From: Lepidodermella squamata
Taxonomy: Eukaryota; Gastrotricha
NCBI GenBank assembly: GCA_047495785.1
Contig: JBLDXI010000059.1
Span: forward strand, 124,001 to 188,000
Direction: 5' to 3'
DNA: 64,000 nt
In this document: positions 48,597 to 59,872 of the stretch, piece by piece
How positions within the stretch are numbered: the first letter of the stretch is position 1
How the letters are laid out: each line of letters begins with the position of its first letter
Program-made: the position numbers and the translations under genes
Notes under the pieces: generated by a model
What the model was told of the DNA's origin: nothing
Seen by the model: the letters and a program-made list of their open reading frames with translations, nothing else
Database searches by the model: none

Positions 48597-48763
48597 CCGT
48601 TTTCTACTTTTCTACTTTCATTTATACATTTATACACTCCTATTGGGATCTTTTATTACTGCTCATGACAAGCAAGAAAATTGCTCAACGATTCTCATTT
48701 TTACGACTGCTTATTATTTATTTATTGTGGGTATTTTCTGCTTATTACGCGCGAAGTGACGAC

Positions 48764-48769
48764 AATAAA
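48764..48769 (+). terminator. Polyadenylation signal, GH65 gene
   Basis: AATAAA 168 nt past the stop and 71 nt before the seipin start codon. Confidence 0.6.
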
Positions 48770-48839
48770 AAAGACATTGCCTTCTTGTTGACTTGTTGTG
48801 TGTTTATTTAGGCAGAGAATTAATGAATTGAGAGATAAT

Positions 48840-50021
48840 ATGCCGAAACCAGCCCCTCCAGCCCTCTCGTTTCGGGCCAAGGTTATGAGCTATGTCAGGC
48901 CTCTTTTGACGTTTTCCAGCCTGGGCATCTTCTTTTTTGTCGCAATTCTCACGGCTTCTCTCTTCGCCTATATCGCATTTTATCAAGCAGTCGTTCCAGA
49001 TATTGAATTCAAATTTCCGATCAATTTTCGCTACAGGCAAGCTTTTCTGCCTCGATTTTTAGCAGATTTATAATTATTGTTTCTCAAGCAGTACGGATTG
49101 CTATCTAGCATCAGAATCTCATTCCGAAACGCGTCATTGCAGTTTTCCTCTCGGAAATGTGAGTCTCTTTCGAGCAAGTGGCGTTCAATTGTTAGCCCCT
49201 GGGCAAGAATACGTGTTTTCGATAAAATTGGAAGTTCCAGAGTCTGAAATCAATTATCAAATCGGCAATTTTCTGGTCAGCGTAGATGTTTTCGGCGCAG
49301 GCAATCAAAAACAGTTCGGCGAAAGCGAGAATGTCCTACTTGCCTATCGATCGATGCTTTTCACAATAATGCGAACTTGCCTTCTCTTTCCATTCCTCAT
49401 GCTCGGCTACGTCGATCAGCGGCAAACTTTACCTATTGTTTTCGAGAAAACATTCACTGAGAGCCTTGTAAGTATTTTATGGTAGCGTGTTTTTGAGTTG
49501 GGTCATTTTTTCCCTGCTAGTTTGCTCCATCGCATTACCTGCTAGTCACTTTGCATTCGCGGTATCTGCAATTTTACTCGGCTAATTTGAAAATTACTGC
49601 CCAGCTCCGGGGTATCAAATACGCTCTTTTCGCATACCCGTTCTTGTCGGGCGGTATCATTGTTGCCGCTCTTATGGGTCTATTCGGCATGATTGTTCTG
49701 GTTTCGATGGCGCAACGCCTCTACTCGTCAATGTCAGTGCCCCCACCGGCGAATAGCACTACGGGCCATGGCACGTCCGATTTTTCGTCAACAGCGTCGT
49801 CCTCGCCGCGTTCGACCTCACCCGCGCCGTCCTACTCGCCATCGCGCCGTTTTGCGGGTAGCATCTCTGAAGCGACGTCATCAACCGAAGGCGCAACCAG
49901 GCCGGAAAACACGCCTCTCCGCTTCCGGCCGGCGAGGACTTCGAAGGTAGCCGACGATTGGTCAGTTTCGACCTCAGACGTTGGCTCTTCCAGTCCGACT
50001 AGATTGGCAGCTGAAACTTAG
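48840..50021 (+). CDS. BSCL2: Seipin (BSCL2)
   Basis: ER membrane protein that forms a ring at ER-lipid droplet contacts and controls droplet formation. Plus-strand exons 48840..49036, 49092..49467, 49521..50021; 357 aa. Two membrane helices flank the lumenal beta-sandwich: LGIFFFVAILTASLFAYIAFY near residue 35 and FLSGGIIVAALMGLFGMIVLV near residue 225. The lumenal domain has INFRYRSTDCYL, CSFPLGNVSLFRASG, LLAPGQEYVFSIKLEVPES, NVLLAYRSMLF and HSRYLQFYSANLKITAQLRGI, which align with human seipin. The C-tail is Ser/Pro/Thr-rich and cytosolic. Intron 1 (49037..49091) begins GCAAGC, a GC-AG intron; the only other reading breaks the conserved sequence. It sits between the GH65 gene and BLOC1S4 with gaps of 243 and 176 bp. 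Confidence 0.93.
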
Positions 50022-50135
50022 AGATTCAACATTGGCTAAAAAACTGAGTCTTTCGAATAATGAGTGTACCTGTAATTGAAAAAATGTTGAAAGTGCTTGT
50101 CTATATTTTGCTATACATCTGCTTTGTGCACTAAT

Positions 50136-50141
50136 AATAAA
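50136..50141 (+). terminator. Polyadenylation signal, seipin
   Basis: AATAAA 115 nt past the stop and 57 nt before the BLOC1S4 start. Confidence 0.6.
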
Positions 50142-50197
50142 TACCCTAATTTCTTAATGATTCGAATGCTCGATAGAACAATTTTCCCGTGAAATTT

Positions 50198-50915
50198 ATG
50201 GATCAAGGAGAGAAGGATGCTGCCGTCAATAGGAAGCTGAACGATGATGTCTCTGCCGTATACCACAAAATGTCTCCAGCCGTAAGTATGAAAGAGGAAT
50301 CTTTTCAAAATATAAGGCTAGAATATTTCAGTTGGTCGACTTCGAATCATCAACCGATCATCTGCAGTCGTGCCTAGCTGACTGTCACTTGATGGTGGAC
50401 TCGGTGAGGTCAGATGCTGGAGCAGTTCACGCCTTATTACCTCAACTCAAAGCCAGTTTTGCTCAAATGGAAACGCTTTTTGCTTCTGTCGATCGGCTAG
50501 AGGTTCGTGTCGAATTTTCCTAAATTTTCAAATCAGAAATGAGTTGCATTTCCAGGAGCTTGTGACGAATGCTACTGCCAATGTGGAAATGCTAGAAAGA
50601 GAAATGGCTCTAGCGGAGAAGGAATTATCAAAGGCGAATTCCGGTGCCAACTCGTCGACCCTGACCGGCGCGTCCCCACCCTCTTCATCCGGCTCGTCTT
50701 CAGGCAAATTGAAGCCAAGTCTCAACTCATTTAAGAAGTTATTCAAGCCGAAAAGCGCATCATCATCGTCTTCATCACCGTCATCTTCGAGTAGCATGGC
50801 GACCTCTAGCCATTCGGCCGGCGGGCTTTACATGGCGCCGCCGCAAATATTTTTCGCCGCCGACTATTTCCCACATAATAATAATAATAATCAGCAACCA
50901 AACAAATCTGGATGA
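50198..50915 (+). CDS. BLOC1S4: BLOC-1 subunit 4 (cappuccino)
   Basis: Subunit of BLOC-1, the coiled-coil complex for lysosome-related organelle biogenesis and endosomal sorting. Plus-strand exons 50198..50281, 50332..50502, 50556..50915; 204 aa (human 217). The central helices follow cappuccino: MVDSVRSDAG, LPQLKASFAQMETLFASVDRLE and VEMLEREMALAEKEL correspond to the human segment ending in SRIDRLEAFV. A Ser/Gly linker with SFKKLF leads to the C-terminal YMAPPQIFFAADYFP, matching the human YEAPVLFRTEDYFP end. That terminal match separates it from dysbindin, which shares a similar coiled coil. AATAAA is at 51046-51051. The next gene is tail-to-tail, 171 bp away. Confidence 0.86.
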
Positions 50916-51045
50916 AATTGAATTTTCGTTATACTGGTATTATTCTGCTGTGTTTTATTCAGAGATTTATCATATTTAAATCTGGCATTTTCTACGGATG
51001 ATTTTTTTTCTTTTGCATTGAATGGCTTTCATCTGGATGATTGAA

Positions 51046-51051
51046 AATAAA
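51046..51051 (+). terminator. Polyadenylation signal, BLOC1S4
   Basis: AATAAA 130 nt past the BLOC1S4 stop, in the 171-bp gap before the convergent pseudokinase gene. Confidence 0.6.
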
Positions 51052-51086
51052 AATGAGCCGCATCTGTTGCTTGACATTTTCGTGTT

Positions 51087-53827
51087 TTAATCTTCCGATT
51101 GAGGTCTTATTCGCACATGAACGTAGGTTTCAGACAGCGATTTTTCAGTCAAAGCCCTCATGCAAATAATTCCTTGCTGGCCAATAGTTGGGGTAGCTCC
51201 GTATAACGCGACCAGGATGAATAGCTTTCGTCTATCAACCGGGAGAGAGTAGTCCACCGCGGAAACAAGACTCGAAATCGTTGTACCGATCGTGAGAGAT
51301 GGAAGAGCCAAAGGGGGCACTTTTGACGGTTTGAATCTTTCGCCATCGTTTTTTATTGAAAATCCCTGAATTCTTCCATTGCCATCGTCCGCAACCAGCA
51401 AATTTCCGATGGCATCAAAAAACAACCCTTTTGGACGTAGTACCTGGTTCGCCCCTTCACCAGCCGACGCTAGCTGGCCAATCAGCTCCGATCGCAGGTT
51501 CATTTCAATTGATATCGTGTAAATTTTCACGCGAAACAGCACAACTTGTGAGTGCTTGCGGTCGCTAACGGCTAGGATATGTACCTTTCTCTGGCCCAGC
51601 TCGGTATCACCCTCATCCTCATCCAAGTCAGGCAATCTATAGAACGCGCATTTGTATGGCGCCCATTTACTTTCGGCTCCAGGCGAAATTCGAAGCAGGC
51701 ACCGCCTACTGAGGGTTGAGAAAACGCGAACGGCCTGGTCTGCTTCATCACACGAGTACAGCAAGTTCTTGTCGACATCAACTGCAAGGCCGGCGAAGTT
51801 CGGAAATTGCCTCGATGGTTCGATAAAACACTCGGCGACCACGGATTTGTTAAACTGACCTTTATACTCGACTTCACTCAAACTGGCGAGAAAGATGCCG
51901 TCGTTCTGATGCGTAGTGAAATATAGCTTGTTTGTGTAGTGGTCCAGGGTTGCGTGCATTATTTTCGAGTTAACTCTGGCGGATGTTGCGACATGGCCCG
52001 ACCAAGCTTCAGTAGGCGCGTCATCATTCTTCTGCAATGCCTGAAAGTCGCTGGGTTGAAAAAAAAATTATTGCTCACATTATCCGACTTACGACTATGT
52101 CGCCGTTGTAGCAGACGGCGATGATGATACTTTGGATTGGGTGGGAGATAAGTTCGACGCAATGAGAGGGAGCTGCCCACCATAGTCCACGTTTGGTGCG
52201 GGGTATCGCTGCAATGTTTTGCCAATATCGTTTTTGGTAATACAAGCGATGCTATAAGAAAAACAAGACCATCGCATTGAGATTCGGAGACCAAACTCAG
52301 TTAATACCTTCTCTTCAAGTTCATCCCAAGTTTGCAGAGACTCGTGGGGGCCAGGCGCGGTGAGGGCTCCCCTTGCCACGTAGTTAGAAATCGGAATGAT
52401 GGTGAATGGGTCAGATATAATATTTTTAATCGTGGGTCGATTATACGGATTTTCGCGGGCACTCAAAATTTTCGACACAAGATCGACCATTTCTCGACTG
52501 TAATTCTCAAATAAAGTCAGGTTGGCTTCCACGCTAAATATAATGATTACTCATTCGAAGGAAAAGTGCTTAGTGACAACTCACGGATTTTCTCCATTGA
52601 CAAATAAAGGCTCCTGCAAGGTAGCCATGTGATAAAGAACAAGCCCAAGTTGCCAAATGTCTGATTGTTGATCGTAGAAACCTGGGCGAAGCATTTCTGG
52701 AGCCATGTACATGACATTTCCTACTATTGTTTTGCCGATAACTGGCTGGACGAAGGGCAGCGTGTTCTCTTCATCAAGAATGCTCGACGTACTTTGACTT
52801 CGCTGTTCAGATGGTCGTTGCTCAGATGCGCGGGGTTTCAAAGTGCTACAAGACGGTATTTCAAATAGTTTTAACTTCTCTAGTAGTGCTTACTCTTCAA
52901 TTGTTTTTGCAATATCAAAACTCCCCAGTTTTATCAACTTCGCATCATTATCCAAGAAAATATTCTAGAATAAGGTTTAGAAAGCTAAACACTTTTGAAG
53001 TCGAGAAAAAGATAGAACATACATCGACCGTGATTCCCCTGTGGATTATCTGTTGCTCATGTATAAAATTGACGACTAGAGCTAATTGACAGAACCAAGA
53101 TTGAATTTGTTGTTCTTCAAGCTGTTGGCCTTTTCGATTTTCCAAGAACTTGGCCAAAGTTCCTGACAATAGTAAAATTAGTTTGACTAAATCATGATTT
53201 TCCCATCCTTACCCCCGTCACAATATTCCAAGACCAGGTACAAAACATCATCCTCTGTTGTAAAAAGTCAAGGATCAATGTTGTAATGTTGAACATTCTG
53301 GAAATTTTTACTGAAGAAATGCTGGTACAGTTGAATGATATTTGCATGCGTGAAGCCATTCAGTTTTCGAAGAAGCTCAGGCTGCAGAAGTCAAAATTTA
53401 ACCATCTTCGCTGCACCGTACAACAACAATTACCTCCTTTGATGCCAGCTCTTTGTTTCGCTGATCGTCAGTCAAAAATTCCTTGAGAAGCACGCTCTTC
53501 AGCATCACCATCTTGCCGTCCACCTTTTGGCGGGCCAGCACTATTTTACCGAATCGGCCGGACTGCAGCGGAAGCGTGTGCTTCAGTATTTCGTAGCGAT
53601 CAAGCATTTTTCTGCGGTGGTACTTAGAATCTAGCTCAGAGTTTCGGGGAGTATAAAACTGTGTGGTTACTGCGTGGGATCTCCTCGCTATCTTATCTGT
53701 TATATAGTCAGTCAAATGCCGGCGCTGGAAATAGATACGAGAAAAACAGACTCTGCCAGATTACCACTCCAAGCATACGTGCATGATCTACTGGGAGCTC
53801 ATCTGAATTGTAGCATGGGAATGCCAT
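51087..53827 (-). CDS. NEK-like pseudokinase fused to NHL-type beta-propeller
   Basis: Ten minus-strand exons: 53827..53765, 53724..53434, 53381..53312, 53254..53213, 53162..53023, 52964..52894, 52845..52585, 52533..52308, 52251..52093, 52040..51087; 758 aa, all phases consistent. The kinase fold spans about residues 62-350: degenerate Gly loop (QSGRFGKI), a Lys in VMLKSV (about K97), hinge DDVLYLVLEYCDGG, MAPE and SDIWQLGLVLYHM. Two catalytic Asp are gone: HRD is HRG (G198) and DFG is SFD (217-219), so phosphotransfer is unlikely. From about residue 390 the chain is beta-rich, with one clear NHL-type repeat (VLRPKGLFFDAIGNLLVADD, about 641-660) and related blades (FAGLAVDVDKNLLYSCDE). NEK8/NEK9 carry RCC1 propellers, but a kinase-NHL fusion is not one I know. 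The first exon (21 aa) is the least certain. It starts 84 bp past the stop of the Hsp70-like gene. Confidence 0.8.
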
Positions 53828-53895
53828 GCGAGATTGCGGGATGAAATAAGATCAGAGCTAAACTTGATTGATCATTAAGTAAACTGAAATGAATT

Positions 53896-53901
53896 TTTAT
53901 T
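53896..53901 (-). terminator. Polyadenylation signal, Hsp70-like gene
   Basis: Minus-strand AATAAA (TTTATT on the plus strand) 11 nt past the Hsp70-like stop and 69 nt before the start of the pseudokinase gene. Confidence 0.6.
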
Positions 53902-53911
53902 ACGAAAGATT

Positions 53912-55899
53912 TCACGAAACGAAGTCTTCTCCCGTTAGCAATGCTTCGCCTTGAGTCTGGCCAGAGGCTGTCATAATCATTTTATGTAGTAAAGTTTTGG
54001 CTTCAGCCTTACGGCGCCGGTTTTCTGTTTCCTGTTTGATTCGTTCAAGCAATTGTTGACCTTCAGCAATTCGTCGTCTTGATAACGAACAAGTTTTGCG
54101 AAGATGAAGATTGGGAACAGTTAGAACTTTTACAACACCATTTTCTTCGACCTGAAGTCCCAGCTGTTTGACACTAGGCGACAGATCCTCTCGAATCCTT
54201 AGAAAAATGACGTCATGATTTGCGAAATCGGAGCTGCCAAACGGGAAGCTTTGACGAAACTAATTTTAATAAGTAACATAGAGAAGAGATTTGTAAAGCA
54301 ACTCAAGAAATTACATACCTTGAGGCTGTCGGGCACAACTACATTTTTGAGTCGTTTAACGACTTGAATCCGGTCAATGGAATCTATTACAGTTTCGGTC
54401 TGCTCTTCATTCAGTAGCCGAAACCCTGTGACATCCCGAAGTTCGGTGTGCTGCATATTTTGAACAGATTGCTTCGACAGAAATGCGGCTTGAATTGCTG
54501 CTCCTTCGACGACGGCATTGTCATCCAGAGACGAGATGTGAATGACAGCCGTTCCGTTGAAATACTTTTTAACTAAATCTTGAACTTTCGGAATGCGACA
54601 GCACCCACCAAACATGTAAACGTGGCCTATGCTGTAGCGTTCAACCCTAGCTTTTCGTTTAGCTTCGGCTAACACTGTGTCGAAAAGTTTGGGTATGTCT
54701 TTGTCTAGCCGTTGCATCAAGGCTTCGAGCTCTTCGCGAGAAAATTGTATTTTGATAGGTTTTTCACCGCCTGCTTGAACAGTGAATGTAACATTAGTGG
54801 CGGCGGATAGAACGATTTTCTTCTTCTCGCAATCTCGCCGGATATTTACGAGAACTGAGGAATGACCGCTAGCTTCTCGACCATCTTCGTCTTTAATCAG
54901 CTTGTCCACGCAAGCATTGTACAGGCTTTCCGTCAGATCGGCGCCGCCATATTCTTGCGAACCTACACTTGCTACAACGTTGATTAATCCTTGCTTCAAT
55001 TCCATTACAGATGCCTCTAGCGAATCCGCGCTGAATCGGAAAGCTATAGCGTAGCCTCCGAAAGAATAAATCTCCTCGGGATGATAGGAGTTGCACAAAT
55101 AGTAGAGTCCACCTAAAATCAACTTGGTGTGCAATCGCGCGTTAATGAATCCAGCAATTTTAGCGGCGTCCAGGTAAGCTTGACGCTGGTGATCGTTGAA
55201 ACTCGACGGAATAGCCAGCACTGCACTTTCAACTCGTTTCCCATCGAGTTCTTTCTCAGCCCTGTCTTTAACGTAGGCTAGTAACAGGGCGAACTGCATA
55301 ACTGGCGACAACTCTACAGCCTCGTCGTTAGCGTCAAATATTGGCCATTTCACGGTTTTCTCTGATCGGTGGATATTTCTAACAAGATCTGTTGCCACTT
55401 TGCAATTTAGCTGCTTTAAAAAAGCTTGGGCTATTGTACCATAGACGATAGGTGGTGAGTGGGGAGGGTCCTCTCCCGGAGCAGCTATGTACGTTGGCGT
55501 CATATTTTGGCCATGTTCATTCTGCAATATTCTCACTGAAATGGAAGCAGAAAATAATTTAAGAAGGGCGGCAATCCTATCAATTTTACCTCGGCCATTT
55601 TGGATAAGTGCAAATCGAGTATTGACAGTTCCAATATCGATGCCTATAGTTGGAAATTCCCAAGCAACAATTTTCGGCTGATTCTCAGGCGTTTGGCTCG
55701 GTGCCGGGACCGATTGAGGAGAAGTCGCCGCTGTAGCACCATAACTTATCGAGTTGCTCTTGCCCTTCTTGCGGATCGGTTCGGACTGCAGCCGATTGAT
55801 CTGCTTGTTAACACGAACAACGCAGCAATACCACGAGAGGAGGAGGAAAAGCGTCACGCCTCCGAGAATGCTGAAAAATATTGCTATCACTTCAGACAT
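53912..55899 (-). CDS. Divergent Hsp70-like protein with N-terminal membrane anchor
   Basis: Three minus-strand exons: 55899..55590, 55535..54319, 54259..53912; 624 aa. The N-terminus is a strong hydrophobic helix (VIAIFFSILGGVTLFLLLSWY) followed by basic residues (RVNKQINRL), then a Ser/Pro linker, so it is probably a membrane-anchored protein. The Hsp70 nucleotide-binding fold is readable from about residue 85: IGIDIGTVNTRFAL, VESAVLAIPSSFNDHQRQAY, ASVGSQEYGGADLTESLY, VYMFGGCCRIPKVQDLVKKYF and EGAAIQAAFLS. The phosphate-2 loop (family GGGTFDVS) is degraded to SFGGYAIAFRF and the EPTAA stretch is lost, so normal ATP hydrolysis is doubtful. The C-terminal region is short and ends in a charged helix (RRRIAEGQQLLERIKQETENRR). 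Intron 1 (54 nt) keeps the frame if retained. HSPA13 is a membrane-associated relative but lacks this C-terminal part. Exact orthology unknown. Confidence 0.82.
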
Positions 55900-56162
55900 C
55901 TCTCAAAATCTAATGGTCGGCGTCTATTGTTGCATGTCGGCATAGTCTGCAAGCCCATGTGACTTAATCAGATAGCGATGATTAAACAGCCTTTATCTTA
56001 TCTCAAGCCGCCCTGTATCAACGAAACTGTCCTTCTTTCCCAACAAAGCACCAAATAAAAACACGACTGATTATATAGGTAGCTGATTTTATTCCGATCT
56101 AATGATATAACCTATATTATCTTTTAAAGAAAATTGCCACGTTCAAAAATATACGCGAATAG

Positions 56163-59100
56163 TTAATCAGCGTTCGTTTGAGACAATTGTTGCAATCTTG
56201 AAAGAGCTGCAAACAGCTGCAACATATTCGGCAAAGGCTCGTTGAAATGCTTGGACAGCGACGAAAAATAATATTCTGGAGCCTGAAAATCAACCTCAGT
56301 CTACTGAAATCTCCTCGTTTTTATTTTCCTACCTTTTTCTCCAACTGCAGCATAGTTGATAGCTTCTCGCCATCGAATTCCTCCATTTTAGCGCCAAATT
56401 TCCTTCAAAACAGGTGAAAATTAACATGAAGCTAAAAGTTCGCAAGACATACTGATAAAGCTTTTCCTGCTGCAACCATTTTTTCACGTCATTTTTCGAC
56501 CATTTCGAAACTGAGGGATTGAGCGGAATGTTATTTGAATCTCTACGACCAGTAGTACCATTGGCCGGCGCTGCTGCAGAGACGGAAGTCGGGGCTACTA
56601 TGTTGTTTTCCACGGGCGCATGGTTACCATTGACCTGCTTTACCGCGCTATTCTGCGAGCCACCGATAGCTTCAATTTCGGCTAGCAAATGCTCGAACGC
56701 TTCCTCGAATTGCGATTTTGTTAAAGACATGTCGATGTACTTTCTGGCTCGCACTAGAATACCTAGCCAGCCATCAGGAGCATAACTGAAATACGCAAAG
56801 CAATGAGGACGAAATCATTGACTCGACAATAACGTACTGATACTCCATGTTTATAGGAATCATAGGTTTCGATAGAACGTGCGTGTATTGAGCTGAAAGA
56901 TTCATATGCAAATTCGAAGGTATATCGGTGAATAAATTAGCTGACCTTCAGCGCGGCAAGGATTACTCAGCTTGTAGCTATCTGAGAAGCAAACTAGCAC
57001 TAGCCACGCGTTTTCCACTGCCTGGGCCATTTTCTCTAGCAAGTCGCCGTGCATCTTGTCAACGTCCATCCAAACTTTGAAGCCTTTTGCGACAAGCTGA
57101 GCTTTCATTCGCAAAACAGTCTCCTGCTGTTTCCAAGAATAGCTGATGAAAATGTGCCGGTCATTTGCGTCTCCAGTTCGGCGTTTCGTCGGCGAAGCGC
57201 CGCCCTCCACAATTTTCTCCCATTTTTCGATGAAATTCAGCGTGCGACTAGCAATTTTTTTGACATTTTCATCTTCGGAGAGAGTTAAATTTTTCAAGGG
57301 ATTCATCAATTTCTCCTTCTCGGCCCTGATTTTGCTGCGGATCGAAGATTCGTAAGACAGAGCCCACAACAACTCAAGTCCTTTGATCTGATCATCAGGC
57401 CTGTCGCTGTCCAGCATGTCCGAAATGAGGTCAACGACGTAGTTGTCCATAAGCGTTTTCTTGTTGTGATCATTCGAGGCAAGAGCTCGCAGTCCGTCCA
57501 TCAATTCGTCCAGGGTAAATAGGCCTACCCCAGGGCTAAAGGCTTTGCGGCCAGGGTGGTTCATTGCCATTTTAGTCAGTTGCACGATAGATTTTACCAC
57601 TCCTTTTTCGTCGACCAACTTGGACGATTCCTCTGAATCAGCTAAGATATGCGCCAGGCACAAACTTCCTAGTATCAACGAGTTGGGCACACTTAGATGC
57701 TTTGTGATAATCTATAGAAAAATTTTAAATTCGAAACCCCATGGCAAGCATTTTTTATCACCTTAACGGCGTCGTTGCCCAACAGTTCGTTTTTGTTTTC
57801 GGGCGAACGGGCCAGATTGTACAGGATAAAAATACACTTTTGAGCCAGGTCAGCGTTGACGTGACCTTTCTGTCCCTTTTCGGGTCCATTTTTGAGATTT
57901 TTCAGCAAAAATGGTATGAAACCGGCTTTAGCAAAAGCCTATTAAGTAAGGTGGGACATAAGAAATCTGGAATATAAAATTCGAAATTTCTTACCAATCT
58001 AGCATCAACGAGCTCCGTTATGTTCGAAATGTGAAGAAGTAGATTTTGAATCATTTGGAAAGCGACATCATTCGACTCGAGATTTTGTTTCAACAAAAAC
58101 TTCGAAAAAACGAAAGCAATATCTGCGAAAAGAACAAAACAGCTTAACCTTATTTTCGAGCATCTGAAACTATTTTTACCTGGATAATTTTCTTGAATCA
58201 AAACCTGAACGACTTTTTCGCGCCATTTAGGATCCCAAGCTGAGAACGAATCGTTGAGCAACTCTATTGCCCGTGCAGATTCGTTGCAAACCAAGCTCGT
58301 CGGGGATAGGTCGTTCAGTTTTGTGAGAAAATTAACACGTAATCGCGTTTCATTCAACGCCCGCTCTAATAAATGAATCATATCATTGTCCTGAAAAGTT
58401 GCCTCGCCGTCCTGCTTATTGTTGTCCTGCTGTAGAAGCAACGTGTCATTCGATTCACTCTCTTTCAGCCTCTTCACCTCGCCGTCAGTTTCGCTATTCG
58501 GCGATTCCGAATCGGCCTTGACAGTGGAATTGCCTTGCGGTTCTTCTGATATCGAAGATCTAACTGCAGCCGAACTCGCATTACCTTCGCGTTGTTGTTT
58601 GATATTCGAAAGGATTTTCTTCGCCTTCAAAACGGGCATAGTTTCGAGCGACGAACTGTTCATTGCCGAAACTTTGCCCCACATCACCTGAATATCTTGT
58701 TGAGAGAGAGCTGTTTGGCTGAGCTTTGTTCGCTCCGAGAAAAGAGCCAGAAACAGCTCAACGCCTCTCAGCTGCGTGTTTTCATTGCTAGAATTCAGCA
58801 GCTCGCAAATCGAGTTGATAACCCCATTTTGCAGCAGTTTCTTCATATTTGCCTCATTCTGGCTGATATAGACTAGCCCATCGACTAGACCATCTACCGG
58901 CATGCGAAACTCGTGCTTGCTACCGGGTTTCAGCTCATTGGTTATGGCGCGGATGAAAACGAGGTTAACATTTCGGTCGTCCACAAATTTCGCAGCCGGG
59001 GGTGATCGTCCGTTCAGAAGTTTCAGAAAGCACAGCGAAGCCATGCATTTAATATCTTCATCAGTTGCGTCCATCATATTGGCAAATGTCTAAAATAAGG

Positions 59101-59872
59101 AATAATATATGTTCATCCGCCTTAATGAGTCAATTGAAAACGAACGCCCATTGCTCCACTCTTCATGAAATCATTTGCGTAGACGTTCGATTTCAAGATA
59201 TTCAGAGCCGTATGCAAGCAGCATCGAACCAAGAAATTATCGTTACTTGGGGCCTAATTTGTATAAATTTTAAATCACGTTGTTGGACGTAAAAATTTGC
59301 GATTACTTCGTCTGTTTTCGGCTTCGGGGCATTGTTTTTGAGCTTCGCAATCTCCTGAGACAAAAATCCCATGATCACTTCGACAGCTCCAGCCTTGGCT
59401 AGTTGCTGATTTAAAAAAATGTGTAGTATAAAAAATCTAATTTTAAACTTATATCTACCTGTCTAAAGTCTTTGTAGTCGCTAAAATTTGACATGGAACC
59501 GAACAAGTTACGACAAAATTTGGCTGTGCCGTCATCTTTTCCTGTGGCTTTTGGAATAGTTTGCTTCATTATCGCTACCAAAGACTCTGAATGGTTGTAG
59601 TTCAAATATTACAACAATTTCTCGATAATTATTAAATAGAAAATACCAGGGTAGCCTTCTTCTGATAGCGCGGCTGCAACTTCTTGCCGCCATTGCTTCC
59701 AGTCGCCGTAACTCTTGTGAACTTTCCACACAACGTCCCTGGTGTCTTTCGTCACGAATGACTTCGGGTTTGATTTCACGAATTTGACCAAAGCCTTGAC
59801 GCGTGACCTGGTTTCGGCGACTGCCTCTTCCACCGAATGTGCCACAGAGTTTTCCGGAACACTGCTGGTCAT
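56163..59872 (-). CDS. ARM-TIR-SAM protein (SARM1-related, non-canonical domain order)
   Basis: Twelve minus-strand exons: 59872..59647, 59586..59459, 59405..59307, 59253..59146, 59089..58180, 58122..57995, 57938..57762, 57711..56946, 56892..56838, 56785..56453, 56402..56333, 56282..56163; 1039 aa, all phases agree. Residues 1-750 are helical armadillo-like and contain a two-fold internal repeat, each half opening with ETRxRVxxLxK and ending YPG at a phase-1 intron. A TIR domain follows at about 778-885: RHIFISYSW, KVWMDVDKMHGDLLEKM, LVLVCFSDSYKLSNPCRAEAQY and APDGWLGILV. The Glu of CRAEA (about E847) sits where SARM1 has its NADase glutamate. A C-terminal SAM domain (about 955-1025) has VSKWSKNDVKKWLQQEKL and KFGAKMEEFDGEKLSTML. 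Canonical SARM1 is ARM-SAM-SAM-TIR, so this is a different class. Likely cytosolic; NAD+ cleavage is inferred from the motif. Minus-strand AATAAA at 56093..56088. Confidence 0.87.

Noticed and set aside
50198-50915. Dysbindin
   Set aside because: The coiled coil is similar, but the C-terminal YMAPPQIFFAADYFP matches the end of BLOC1S4.
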